Shown: in pieces, positions 1-9,365 of the stretch | Position numbering within the stretch: position 1 is the first letter of the stretch | Layout: each line of letters opens with the position of its first letter | Origin: Bacteroidales bacterium | GTDB taxonomy: Bacteria > Bacteroidota > Bacteroidia > Bacteroidales > JAADJA01 | Assembly: GCA_030596605.1 (NCBI GenBank) | Contig: JAUVJI010000001.1 | Coordinates: forward strand, 1-64,000 | Reading direction: 5' to 3' | Length of the DNA stretch: 64,000 bases | Position numbers and translations under genes: made by a program | The notes under the pieces: model-generated | Databases searched by the model: none | Told to the model about the DNA's origin: nothing | What the model saw: only the letters and a program-made list of their open reading frames with translations

Positions 1-117
1 AAATCAATAAAAAAAGCAGTTTGGATGTATAATAATGATAAACCACATAGTGCTTTAAATGGATACACACCAGTAAACTATATAAAAAGATTAGTAAAAA
101 AGGTCAACGCTATTTAG
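1..117 (+). mobile_element. 3' end of IS3-family (rve/DDE) transposase, truncated by window edge
   Basis: Frame 1 reads KSIKKAVWMYNNDKPHSALNGYTPVNYIKRLVKKVNAI*, with the typical IS3 C-terminal YNN.KPHSALNGYTP motif; followed by TGGACAGTTTTTGAA, which resembles an IS end. Confidence 0.8.
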
Positions 118-164
118 GCATGGACAGTTTTTGAACCCTGAACGCAGAACCCTAAACTCAGAAC

Positions 165-1379
165 CTAGTATTTCCGGAATACAAGAGTTACATTATGCCC
201 CCCAAAAGCAAATGAGTTGGAAAGAGCGATTAAAATTTCTTTTTCCCTGTAAACATTTGGAACATAATCGAGATCCAGCTCAGGATCTTTTTCATCAAGG
301 TTGATGGTAGGAGGGATTTTGTTATTTAAAACACTTAAAACCGTAAAGGCTCCTTCAATACCTCCAGCAGCGCCTACGGTATGACCGATCATAGATTTGT
401 TGGAGGAGATTGGTATTTTGTATGCGTGATCTCCAAAAACTTTTTTAATGGCCAGGGTTTCATACTTGTCATTCAGCGTGGTGGAGGTGCCGTGAGCGTT
501 AATATAGTGAACATCGTTTTTATCGATGCCTGCGTTTTTCAAAGCCAGCTCTATTGTATATGCCATGCCCTCTCCGTCTTTCTCCGGGGCCATGATGTTA
601 TATCCTTCGCTGGACATTCCGTATCCGGCCAATTCAGCATAGATTTTTGCATTTCGGGTTTTAGCAGATTTTTCCGATTCAAGGATGATGATCCCTGCTC
701 CTTCACCAATCACAAAACCATCACGATTTTTTGAAAATGGCCTGCTGGCTTTTTCCGGTGGGTCATTTTCAACGGATAATGCATACAATTCATTAAATCC
801 GGCAATCTCTTCAGGATTGATAATGGAATCGGCCCCGCCTGTGATCACAACATCTGCCTGCCCGCTTTTGATCAGGTCGAATCCCAGTCCCATGGCATAT
901 CCCGAAGATGAGCAAGCAGTTGCAACTGTATAGTTCGGGCCTTTTAATCCATACTCCAAAGAGATCCATGCCGACATGGCATTGTTCATATTTTTGAGGA
1001 TCACATTTTTCAGATCGGTTCCTTTCTCTACGCTAGAGTTACCTGTATTCACGACGCCAAGTATAACAGCGCATCTTGTTTTATCGAGATCTTCAAAGTT
1101 GAGATTACTTTGTTCAACAGCATCTTTGGCACACACATAACACATCCGGGTTACCCTGGTCATTTGCCGGGCAAGCCTTTTCTTTATCCTTTCTGTGGAA
1201 TATTGCTCAAATCCATCAGGTACCTGCGCAGCAATTTGCGTTTGAAGATCGGAAGGATCGAATAAGGTAATTTTCTTCACCCCACTCTGACCATTGAGCA
1301 GATTTTCCCAGTTGGTCTGCAAGTCAAGCCCCAGAGAAGAAATAACATTTACACCTGTTATCAGAACCTTATTACTCAT
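165..1379 (-). CDS. beta-ketoacyl-ACP synthase (FabF/KAS II-like)
   Basis: TACSSSGYAMG active Cys, NAHGTSTTLND and NKSMIGHTVGAAGG His motifs; complete C-H-H triad. Confidence 0.9.
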   Translation of the reverse strand: MSNKVLITGVNVISSLGLDLQTNWENLLNGQSGVKKITLFDPSDLQTQIAAQVPDGFEQYSTERIKKRLARQMTRVTRMCYVCAKDAVEQSNLNFEDLDKTRCAVILGVVNTGNSSVEKGTDLKNVILKNMNNAMSAWISLEYGLKGPNYTVATACSSSGYAMGLGFDLIKSGQADVVITGGADSIINPEEIAGFNELYALSVENDPPEKASRPFSKNRDGFVIGEGAGIIILESEKSAKTRNAKIYAELAGYGMSSEGYNIMAPEKDGEGMAYTIELALKNAGIDKNDVHYINAHGTSTTLNDKYETLAIKKVFGDHAYKIPISSNKSMIGHTVGAAGGIEGAFTVLSVLNNKIPPTINLDEKDPELDLDYVPNVYREKEILIALSNSFAFGGHNVTLVFRKY

Positions 1380-1470
1380 TGTGTTGATTCAAACAAAAAT
1401 GTGATCAATTCTTATGTAACAAATTATTGAAAATTAGGTTACAATTCAATCGGCAATATTAAGAATAATT

Positions 1471-2535
1471 TTAGAATTTTTGATACCCGATTTCTTTTGC
1501 CAGCATAAATGGGCTCTTGTCACAATCCATGTATTCTTTTACAATGTGTTCAATCTGTTCTTTGGTGCATAGACCAGAATTAATTGCTTCAAAAACAGGT
1601 TCCAGGTAGTATTCATAAAGTTTATTGGAGATGTTGTTTTTTTGCAGACCCTGGAGTGATATCTCTTTCTTATCAAGATGTGGTAATGTATAATCATAAA
1701 AACCCTTTCCCGATTTTACCCCGAGGTTGCCATTATTTAGAAGATTTTTCATTCCGGAAAGCCAGGGATGGTAAAAGCTTTTATCAGGCATCTTTTGGGT
1801 ATAGTTTAAAACGGATGTATAAATTACATCAATTCCCACCTGGTCAAATAACTCGAAAATCCCGATTGGAAACAGGATTTCTTTTACCAGTTCATCCAAA
1901 TCTTCTATCGGAATATTTTCTTCAATATGAAGATTGAAAGCCCCCGCCTGGACCTTCATGAAAAGTTTATTGATGAGATAATTATTATCTTCACCAAGTA
2001 CGATATAGAACTTATTGATTTTATCCAGAAATTCTGTGATAGCTTCAATTGTTTCCTGACTGGTATTATGAGTAATGTTTAATTCTACAAGGTTTTTAAG
2101 CGAAACAGGGTAAAAAAAGTGTAAACCGAAAAATTTATCTGAACGTTGTTGTGACGGGACAATTTTAGCAAGTGGAATGGAGGATGTATTGGATACAAAA
2201 AGAGTTTGTTTTGAAATAATACCACCCAGCTCTTTAAATAATTCTGATTTGAGACCCATATCTTCCGTAATGCTTTCTATCAGGAGATCAACGTTGAAAA
2301 GGTCTTTTATTTCGGTGCTGAAACTAATTCGGGATAAGTTGTTATTATAAGAGTTTTGATTCTGTAATCCGTGCTTTAATGATCTCTTCTGCTTTTTGAG
2401 CCATGTACTATTAAGTTTATCAGCCTTTTCAGATGATTTGCAAACCAAGGTGATTTGAAATGGAAAACCACTTAAATAATTAAAAATATCAATTCCCAGT
2501 TTACCGCAACCTATGATACCAATATTATTGATCAT
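1471..2535 (-). CDS. 3-hydroxyacyl-CoA dehydrogenase family protein
   Basis: N-terminal GIIGCGKLG Rossmann motif, SNTSSIPLAKI, GLHFFYPV, C-terminal SGKGFYDY. Confidence 0.85.
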   Translation of the reverse strand: MINNIGIIGCGKLGIDIFNYLSGFPFQITLVCKSSEKADKLNSTWLKKQKRSLKHGLQNQNSYNNNLSRISFSTEIKDLFNVDLLIESITEDMGLKSELFKELGGIISKQTLFVSNTSSIPLAKIVPSQQRSDKFFGLHFFYPVSLKNLVELNITHNTSQETIEAITEFLDKINKFYIVLGEDNNYLINKLFMKVQAGAFNLHIEENIPIEDLDELVKEILFPIGIFELFDQVGIDVIYTSVLNYTQKMPDKSFYHPWLSGMKNLLNNGNLGVKSGKGFYDYTLPHLDKKEISLQGLQKNNISNKLYEYYLEPVFEAINSGLCTKEQIEHIVKEYMDCDKSPFMLAKEIGYQKF

Positions 2536-4109
2536 CAGGCTACATTTTGAGTGTCAGATTTTTTATGATCTTTCCAGGGGCCTTTATCTACTTTTGCAAT
2601 TAAAGATAAGTATTCATCCTTATTGGCTTTTAATTTCTCAATATGCTTATGCATGCCAAGCATTGATAAAAGTAAGGGTGCAGCAGTATTTATCGAAAGT
2701 TTCTTTTGCTTGATCAACTTCCAAATCGCAAAAAAGAATTTTTTCTTACAGGCATCTTTGGAGAATACATATTCCCTTAATATGAGGATGGTCGTTTTTA
2801 TTTTTAAACCAAGCGATGGCGGATCACTTTTGTTTTCCCGCGTAAAATATCCTTTCCTCAGAAGATTGATTGATCTTTCGTAGTTGGCTTTAAATGAATA
2901 TAACTTTTCCATTGTTTCTAAATACCTTACGAATATCTCTTTTTGGGACATATTATAGTAATGGAGTACCGGGAACATGCCGCCACTGTATTTCCTGTTA
3001 GCATCAACCCATCGCCCTTCTTTCGACATCCTGGCGAAAAGTTCGGTGCCCGGAGTTACACCAAGCAGGCTGACCATGACATAAGGCAATTCTGCTTCGA
3101 TAGAGAAATTGTAAATATTGTCAAACTCATCAAGCGTATCGTTATCGAATCCGACAATAAAAGACCCATATGTCATCATCCCCAATTTGTGAATGCGATT
3201 GATGCCTTCTTTGTATTCTGTGATCGTATTTTGTAGCTTTTTGGTCTCTTTCAGACTTTCCGGGTTTACCGATTCGAATCCTAAGACAACATATATACAT
3301 CCGGCATCAGCCATGGCTTTCAGGAGTAATTCATCGTGAATAACATCAAGGCTGGCCTGGCAAATCCATGAAAGTCCCAGCGGTTTCATCCTGTTCAGAA
3401 GTTCAAACGTATATTTTTTATTGGTAATAAAATTATCATCTACAAAAATGACTTTTTTAATGGGCAATGATTCCAGTTCCTCAATAACATTATCGATGTT
3501 CCTGTATCTTACCTTTCTGCCGAACATTTGTGATACAAGGCAGAATTCACATTTATACGGACAACCACGACGGGTTTGAACACTTACTGACATTATTTTG
3601 GAGGTGTCAATAAGATCCCAACGGGGGATTACATTTGATTTAAAATCAATTTTGGTATCAGATGAATATACTTTTTTCAACTTCCCTTCTTCAAAGTCTT
3701 TGAGACATTGCTCCCATAAACCTTCCGCTTCACCAACCACAATGCTGGTGGCATGTTTTTTCCCCTCCTCCTGCTTGTAAGTAACATACGGCCCGCCAAA
3801 AACAACGGGTATGTTTTGATCCATGTATTTTTTGGCCACTTTGTAAGCCCTTTCAGAAGATGCAAGATAAGTACTGATACCTACCAGATCAGGTTTGAAC
3901 GACTCGGGAATATCACTGATCAACTCATCCACAATGCGGACATTGTAGTACTTTGGTGTAAGAGCAGCAATAATGGGAAGAGCAAGTGACGTATAAGCTG
4001 TTTTTTTACCCAGTAATTTTGTCATTTCGATCTGGGTTCCGAAATGCATAAAATTTTGCTTGGGATTGATCAGGAGAAGATTGTATTTATAATTATTATT
4101 CTGGCTCAC
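2535..4109 (-). CDS. B12-binding-type radical SAM protein (rSAM-1)
   Basis: N-terminal B12-binding-like fold (PDLVGIS, VVFGGPYVT, VVGEAEGLW) and RRGCPYKCEFC (CxxxCxxC). Confidence 0.88.
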   Translation of the reverse strand: MSQNNNYKYNLLLINPKQNFMHFGTQIEMTKLLGKKTAYTSLALPIIAALTPKYYNVRIVDELISDIPESFKPDLVGISTYLASSERAYKVAKKYMDQNIPVVFGGPYVTYKQEEGKKHATSIVVGEAEGLWEQCLKDFEEGKLKKVYSSDTKIDFKSNVIPRWDLIDTSKIMSVSVQTRRGCPYKCEFCLVSQMFGRKVRYRNIDNVIEELESLPIKKVIFVDDNFITNKKYTFELLNRMKPLGLSWICQASLDVIHDELLLKAMADAGCIYVVLGFESVNPESLKETKKLQNTITEYKEGINRIHKLGMMTYGSFIVGFDNDTLDEFDNIYNFSIEAELPYVMVSLLGVTPGTELFARMSKEGRWVDANRKYSGGMFPVLHYYNMSQKEIFVRYLETMEKLYSFKANYERSINLLRKGYFTRENKSDPPSLGLKIKTTILILREYVFSKDACKKKFFFAIWKLIKQKKLSINTAAPLLLSMLGMHKHIEKLKANKDEYLSLIAKVDKGPWKDHKKSDTQNVA

Positions 4110-4142
4110 AAACCGAACATTTAATTTGTTAGAAATTTATTG

Positions 4143-4158
4143 TTTTACATATGTAAAA
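4143..4158. repeat. 16-bp perfect palindrome TTTTACATATGTAAAA
   Basis: Read directly; intergenic between rSAM-1 and the KAS III-like gene. Confidence 0.7.
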
Positions 4159-4409
4159 TTTCTCCGTGTCTCTTTGTGTCTCCTTTGTGGCACTTTTGCC
4201 AAGGGCATTCCTTTGGAAGTGAAATACCCGCCTGACCGGACGGGCAAGGCTGTTACACAGAGTTGCACAAAGAAGACACAGAGTTTCTCAAAGAAAAAAT
4301 CAAAAGGATATGGATGGTTCAAAATGTTGACATTTAGTAACATATTAATTTTTTACTCTTTATTAATACACACAATAACTGTAAATTACGCGTTAGTGCG
4401 AAACTTCAG

Positions 4410-5534
4410 TTAATAATATTTCATTGTAAATCCAGCCTGCATAAATTTGCTCACTTCCGTAACAAAACTAAGTATTAAATCATTCTTTTGCAGTTTTTCC
4501 TCCCGCATGATCTTGTCGAGGCACACAAAAACCATAGGAGGCCCGATGTAACCCATTGTACTCATTTTGGTGTAAAGCTTATCTCTATTTATTCCGAGTT
4601 TTTCACATTCATCCATCACCAGTTCCGAAATATGCTTTGAGGGGAAATTAACCTGAAAAAAACGAACTTTTTCAATATCGATCTTGTAATTGTCTATCAT
4701 CCGCTTCAATCCTTTATAAAACACCGATCCTCCGTCCTCATTAAAATGTATGCGTAATTGTTCATTGAACATCTGTGCCAGATGATGGTATCCCTTTTCG
4801 TATTCTTCTTTTGGGTTCATCCAGTATGCCGGTCGTTTGTTCAGCATGGCTGCAGGTTTATTGCCACCCACTGATTCCATTATTACATTTTCGATGAATA
4901 GTCCGCTTTTATTTTCCGGATTGGCTTGTAAGAGTAATGCACCTGCACCATCACTCAAGAAGTACCTGAGGAAAACTTCTTCCTTTGTTACCAATGGCTG
5001 ATTGTAATACTCTGCCCTTAATTCTGAAGATGATATTCCGGAAGAAAGTACAAGTGCATTTTTGTACCTGCCAAGTCTTAACATGTCATAAGCAACCAAA
5101 AGAGCCTTATAAGCAGAGGTACAATTGGCATGGACAGAAATTTCCCCGCATTTTTCAATTCCTAAAGCCTCCTGAATTCTGACTGATGCTGTGGGCATCT
5201 GATCCTGGTGTGCGCTGCCATAAACAATCAGGTCGATATCACCGGTTTTCAATCCTGCAAAATCAAGTGCATTTTTTGCCGCTTTTACTGACATTGTAAT
5301 GTTATCCTCAGTAAATTGATGTGTAATAGGATCAATGGCAAAATAGTAATTCTCAACTTCGAGCATTTCCTTCATCAATCCTTTCATTCTCTTCAGCCAT
5401 TTCTGGATTTTAACCGGTGCATTATCGAGCATTCCCAGAAAATCATCCACTTCCTCAATGGATATCGGCTTTCCCGGTAAAAATGAGCCTGTTCCGATCA
5501 TCTTGATTTTTATGCCTGTATCAACCTCTGCCAT
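4410..5534 (-). CDS. KAS III-like (FabH-fold) protein with non-canonical active site
   Basis: HANCTSAYKALLVAYDMLRLGRYKNALVLSSG and LSDGAGALLL thiolase-fold motifs; PHQAN- and GNTSA-equivalent segments altered. Confidence 0.75.
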   Translation of the reverse strand: MAEVDTGIKIKMIGTGSFLPGKPISIEEVDDFLGMLDNAPVKIQKWLKRMKGLMKEMLEVENYYFAIDPITHQFTEDNITMSVKAAKNALDFAGLKTGDIDLIVYGSAHQDQMPTASVRIQEALGIEKCGEISVHANCTSAYKALLVAYDMLRLGRYKNALVLSSGISSSELRAEYYNQPLVTKEEVFLRYFLSDGAGALLLQANPENKSGLFIENVIMESVGGNKPAAMLNKRPAYWMNPKEEYEKGYHHLAQMFNEQLRIHFNEDGGSVFYKGLKRMIDNYKIDIEKVRFFQVNFPSKHISELVMDECEKLGINRDKLYTKMSTMGYIGPPMVFVCLDKIMREEKLQKNDLILSFVTEVSKFMQAGFTMKYY

Positions 5535-6240
5535 TTAACTGATTTTTTTCTTCGACAAATTTATCCATTTCAATTAAGTATTCCTTTTTATTGAATCTTC
5601 TGTAATCGGTGCCGGCTATTTCGGCAAGCTTTTTAGCAGCACTCAAAAGTTTCTTTCTATGGATGATCCTGTCAATTATTCCATAGTCTAATCCATCGGC
5701 TGCACTGAAATTATTGCCTTTGATAACCAGTTCCAATGATTTTGCATTAGGAGTCAATTTTATAATTTTTTGCACTCCTCCAATTCCGGGCATCAGGTTA
5801 TATGATGATTCCGGTAAGCCGAGAACAGCATTTTCAGCACACAGCCTGAAATGACAAAATAAAGTCAGTTCAAAAGCCGCTCCAATGCATACTCCCTGAA
5901 TAGCTGCAATTACCGGGATTTTCCATTTGTCAAAAGTCAGGAAACTGTCGAGGTTATTTTGAATGGAATCGGGGTAATCTGAAATATTCCCATTTTTATC
6001 AACTGATACATTATCGTTAATTACGGAAATCAATTCGTCAAGTTCAGCGCCAGAAGAAAAATGACGGCCATTCCCATAAACTATAACAGCTTTCACATTT
6101 GAGTTAGGTATAATATTGGTTGAAAGATCATTTAATTCCAAAAAGAATTCAGTGGTCATGGCATTGGCTGGAGGCCGGTTGAGTACCAAATGCCCAATCT
6201 TTTTCTGTTCTTGCCATAATAGGGTTTTATACTTAGCCAT
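5521..6240 (-). CDS. enoyl-CoA hydratase/isomerase family protein (crotonase 1)
   Basis: GRHFSSGAELDEL, GVCIGAAFELTLFCHFRLCAENAVLGLPESSYNLMPGIGG; both Glu positions retained. Confidence 0.88.
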   Translation of the reverse strand: MAKYKTLLWQEQKKIGHLVLNRPPANAMTTEFFLELNDLSTNIIPNSNVKAVIVYGNGRHFSSGAELDELISVINDNVSVDKNGNISDYPDSIQNNLDSFLTFDKWKIPVIAAIQGVCIGAAFELTLFCHFRLCAENAVLGLPESSYNLMPGIGGVQKIIKLTPNAKSLELVIKGNNFSAADGLDYGIIDRIIHRKKLLSAAKKLAEIAGTDYRRFNKKEYLIEMDKFVEEKNQLNGRG

Positions 6241-6270
6241 ACTTAAATTATTGTCCCGACTTCAACAATT

Positions 6271-7017
6271 CTATTCGTTTTTTAGCTTTTTGGCTTCATC
6301 AACAGCCAACTCGCAAAACATTTTAACGTCTCTTTTTACAGCTTCAGTGAATTCCAATTCTCTTGAATTTTTTAAAGAGCGCATCAGCATATTGATAACC
6401 TTGATTGGGCGGTTCTCTACCAATTTATTTAAATAGTTTTTGCTGAATTCCAAAAAACCATATTTGGGAATTACATAATCTACAATATTTAATTCCAATG
6501 CTTTCCTTGCATTAATTATATCTCCTGAAAACAACATATCCATGGCTATCTTTTGCCCTGATAATTTCTCTAATCTTGCTACACCACCCATTCCGGGAAT
6601 GAGATTATGATTTATTTCCGGAAAAGCAAACATACTTCTTTCAGTACATATCCTGATATCGCATGATAAAACTATTTCCAATCCACCTCCAAAACATACT
6701 CCAGATATTGCTGCAACAACCGGGATTTCAAGATCATCTATATAATTCAGCAGATCATTCCCTTTACTTAGATTGGTAAATAGTTCATTTTCATTTTTTG
6801 CCAATTCCATCAGATTGTATAAATCTGCTCCACCTGAAAAATGCCTTCCCGCACCTGTTATAATTAATCCCTTAATATTTTCTTTTAACCAGGATTTGAG
6901 TTGATCTATTGATACAAATTCGGGATTGATCAGGTAATTCTCGGGGGGATTGTTTAAGGTCAGTATACCCAATGAACCATCTACTTCCCATGTAATATTT
7001 TTCTTGTCACTCATCAA
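6271..7017 (-). CDS. enoyl-CoA hydratase/isomerase family protein (crotonase 2)
   Basis: GRHFSGGADLYNL, GVCFGGGLEIVLSCDIRICTERSMFAFPEINHNLIPGMGG. Confidence 0.9.
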   Translation of the reverse strand: MMSDKKNITWEVDGSLGILTLNNPPENYLINPEFVSIDQLKSWLKENIKGLIITGAGRHFSGGADLYNLMELAKNENELFTNLSKGNDLLNYIDDLEIPVVAAISGVCFGGGLEIVLSCDIRICTERSMFAFPEINHNLIPGMGGVARLEKLSGQKIAMDMLFSGDIINARKALELNIVDYVIPKYGFLEFSKNYLNKLVENRPIKVINMLMRSLKNSRELEFTEAVKRDVKMFCELAVDEAKKLKNE

Positions 7018-7019
7018 TT

Positions 7020-7409
7020 CTATTTCCTTTTGGTCAGATCAACTAAATCATCAGGTATATCTTCAGGCATATTATCACTGTCAAGCAAAATTGTTTTAAC
7101 AGTTGCCCTGGCAGCTAACAAACCACTTGTATTATTTTTTATTTTATGTTGAAAAACGAGATATGGTGCTTCTTTTTTTATTGTTGTTAATACCGCTATT
7201 TCATCAAAAAGCCTGATCTCTCTTATATATTTTACATGTACTTCAGTTACCACCAGTTTTTTACCTGAACTCAGTAATTTATCCAGCAATTTTTGATCAC
7301 GCATTATCTCCCACCGAGCCTGCTCCATATAGTTTAAGTAAACAGCATTATTCACATGGTTATACGAATCCAGCTCATATCCTTTTGCTTTAAGGTGGTA
7401 TTCAAACAT
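7020..7409 (-). CDS. acyl-CoA/ACP thioesterase, 4HBT (hotdog) family
   Basis: YELDSYNHVNNAVYLNYMEQARWE motif, 129 aa. Confidence 0.85.
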   Translation of the reverse strand: MFEYHLKAKGYELDSYNHVNNAVYLNYMEQARWEIMRDQKLLDKLLSSGKKLVVTEVHVKYIREIRLFDEIAVLTTIKKEAPYLVFQHKIKNNTSGLLAARATVKTILLDSDNMPEDIPDDLVDLTKRK

Positions 7410-7417
7410 AATATGGA

Positions 7418-8833
7418 TTATTTGATTTTGTTTTTTAACTTCTCAGTTTCCATCCTTGTGATCTTGCCTATTCTAATTTGCGTGATAAATGCAAAAATAG
7501 TTTTATGAATAACATCACCAATTGAATTTTTTTTATTTCCGGCAATTTTTTTTGCATAAAATAATGTCCGTTTCAATATTTGAAGCAAGCTATAGCCTTT
7601 TGTTACAACGTAGTCCAAAGCCTCAACAACCTGTTCATTTGTTATCTCAGGATGTGTAATATTGGATACATTAGTGTTGTTGTTTTGCATTTTATTTTCT
7701 TGTAGCACCCTGTTATAAAGTTTTGTCCCCTGTAATGCACGAACAGGTGTGAATACAGGCATAAGGTTCAATTCTTTGCAAAATTCATAGGTTCGGTAGT
7801 AAGTGTCAATATCGTCATCTTCATAACCGATGGCAAACCAGGCTGAGATCAGGATTCCTTGTTCCTGAATAAACTGAATGTTCTTTTTCATTTGAAGAAT
7901 CACATCATCATCCTTTTTCAATCCCATTTTTGAAAAACAACCGCTTTTTTTCAGAACAACGGGATTGATGGATTCCATACCAATGGCTGCATAAAGAAAT
8001 CCTGCATCAACCGCCTTTATTATAACTTTTTGTCCTTTTTCATTTGCAGCAGCATCCAGGTTTGCCTGTCCGGTCCAAAATTTTATTTTCTTTAATTGTG
8101 AGATTTTTTCATACAATTCGAGATAATAAGAATAGGTATTCGGTCTGCCAAATACTGTATCATCAATCAGGTAATAATACCCTTTAAATGTTTTTATCTC
8201 ATTGATAACTTCTTCAACAGGCCGTAAGCGGTACTTACTTCCAAACAGCGTTGTAACCGAACAGAAATCGCAATTAATAGGGCATCCACGGGAAGCAAAG
8301 ACCATGTCAAATGTGTATTTTCGCTTGAAAAGATTCCTTTTTGGAACAGGCAATCCTTTCAGATCAGGCAACCGTTTTAGTTGAAATACCGAATGCCCAT
8401 TACTTTCAAATTTTCCCGGTGAACAAACATAGAATTCTTTCAACTGATTATTGTAAAAATCTTCAAGGATTACAGGCCATAATTTCTCACCTTCACCGAT
8501 GGCAACAGCATCGGCATGTGCTAGGGATTCATAAGGATTTGCAGATGCTTGAGGTCCACCAATTATAACTTTAATACCTCTTTTTTTAAACTCATCAGCA
8601 ATTTGAAAAGCTGTAGTTTCAGCCGACATCCTGAAACTTATTCCAACTAGGTCAGCAGGTTTGGTATAAATTGAACCAGGATGATCCCATAGCATATCGA
8701 TAAATTCATAATTATGTTCAGGGGCAACTGAAGCAAGAATTGCCAGTGAAAGCGGCATAAAGGGGTCTTTCTTTCGGAGCGGATCTTGCTCGTCAGCTGA
8801 AAGTATCAGTTTGATGTTAAATTTCCTGTTCAT
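7418..8833 (-). CDS. B12-binding-type radical SAM protein (rSAM-2)
   Basis: ADLVGISFRM, VIIGGPQASANPYESLAHADAVAIGEGE, SRGCPINCDFC. Confidence 0.88.
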   Translation of the reverse strand: MNRKFNIKLILSADEQDPLRKKDPFMPLSLAILASVAPEHNYEFIDMLWDHPGSIYTKPADLVGISFRMSAETTAFQIADEFKKRGIKVIIGGPQASANPYESLAHADAVAIGEGEKLWPVILEDFYNNQLKEFYVCSPGKFESNGHSVFQLKRLPDLKGLPVPKRNLFKRKYTFDMVFASRGCPINCDFCSVTTLFGSKYRLRPVEEVINEIKTFKGYYYLIDDTVFGRPNTYSYYLELYEKISQLKKIKFWTGQANLDAAANEKGQKVIIKAVDAGFLYAAIGMESINPVVLKKSGCFSKMGLKKDDDVILQMKKNIQFIQEQGILISAWFAIGYEDDDIDTYYRTYEFCKELNLMPVFTPVRALQGTKLYNRVLQENKMQNNNTNVSNITHPEITNEQVVEALDYVVTKGYSLLQILKRTLFYAKKIAGNKKNSIGDVIHKTIFAFITQIRIGKITRMETEKLKNKIK

Positions 8834-8875
8834 AAAGTCAGTAAAAATACATTATTTCCGGTATTTTAAATTATA

Positions 8876-8883
8876 TATATTTG
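8876..8883 (+). promoter_or_regulatory. putative Bacteroidota -7 box (TATATTTG) in the 90-bp divergent region
   Basis: Matches the TAnnTTTG consensus upstream of the ACP at 8923. Confidence 0.35.
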
Positions 8884-8922
8884 CAAAAAAATTTGGATCA
8901 ATAATCGTATTGCTTAATAATT

Positions 8923-9228
8923 ATGGGACAAGTAACGGATCAGATAAGAAAGGAAGTGAAAGAAATTGTTTACGAATACTTTGCTGATGAATGTGAGGTT
9001 GATATTTCTGAAATAAGCGACCAGACCAGTATAATTAAGGATTTAGATGGTGATTCGCTGATGTTTTTAGAGTTGATTGAGATTTTTAAGGAAAAATATG
9101 ATTTGGATATAGAATTAAAAACCATCGGAAAATATAGCGTTAAGAATCCTGTAGCAACAATTGGTGAACTTGTCCAAATGCAATTGCTTATCATTGAGCA
9201 TGAAAATAATATTGCAAATCTTGATTAA
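8923..9228 (+). CDS. acyl carrier protein (ACP-1)
   Basis: LDGDSLMFLELIEIFKEKYDLDI phosphopantetheine site. Confidence 0.85.
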   Translation: MGQVTDQIRKEVKEIVYEYFADECEVDISEISDQTSIIKDLDGDSLMFLELIEIFKEKYDLDIELKTIGKYSVKNPVATIGELVQMQLLIIEHENNIANLD

Positions 9229-9365
9229 GCTTTATTGATTGAAATTTGTGTTATCCCCTTATTTTTTTAACCGGAATATAAGTTTATTTTTGCAGCAAAT
9301 TTGAAACAATTTTTTTCAAATCAAATATGCTCGATATTAATAATTTGAGAAGTAATAATTAGTTT

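Noticed and set aside
381-933. Plus-strand ORFs opposite the KS gene
   Set aside because: Antisense to a clear KS coding sequence, no motifs; same reason applies to most short antisense ORFs in the track (e.g. 1584-1937, 37546-37728, 53216-53854, 54816-55313).
4126-4413. 95-aa ORF between rSAM-1 and KAS III-like genes
   Set aside because: Lies over palindromic, repeat-like intergenic DNA; Ser/Lys-rich translation without motifs.
165-7017. HMGS/beta-branching cassette (decarboxylating KS, HMG synthase, ECH1, ECH2)
   Set aside because: The gene set looks superficially similar, but the KS retains its active Cys and the KAS III-like protein lacks HMG-synthase motifs; both crotonases keep both Glu residues.
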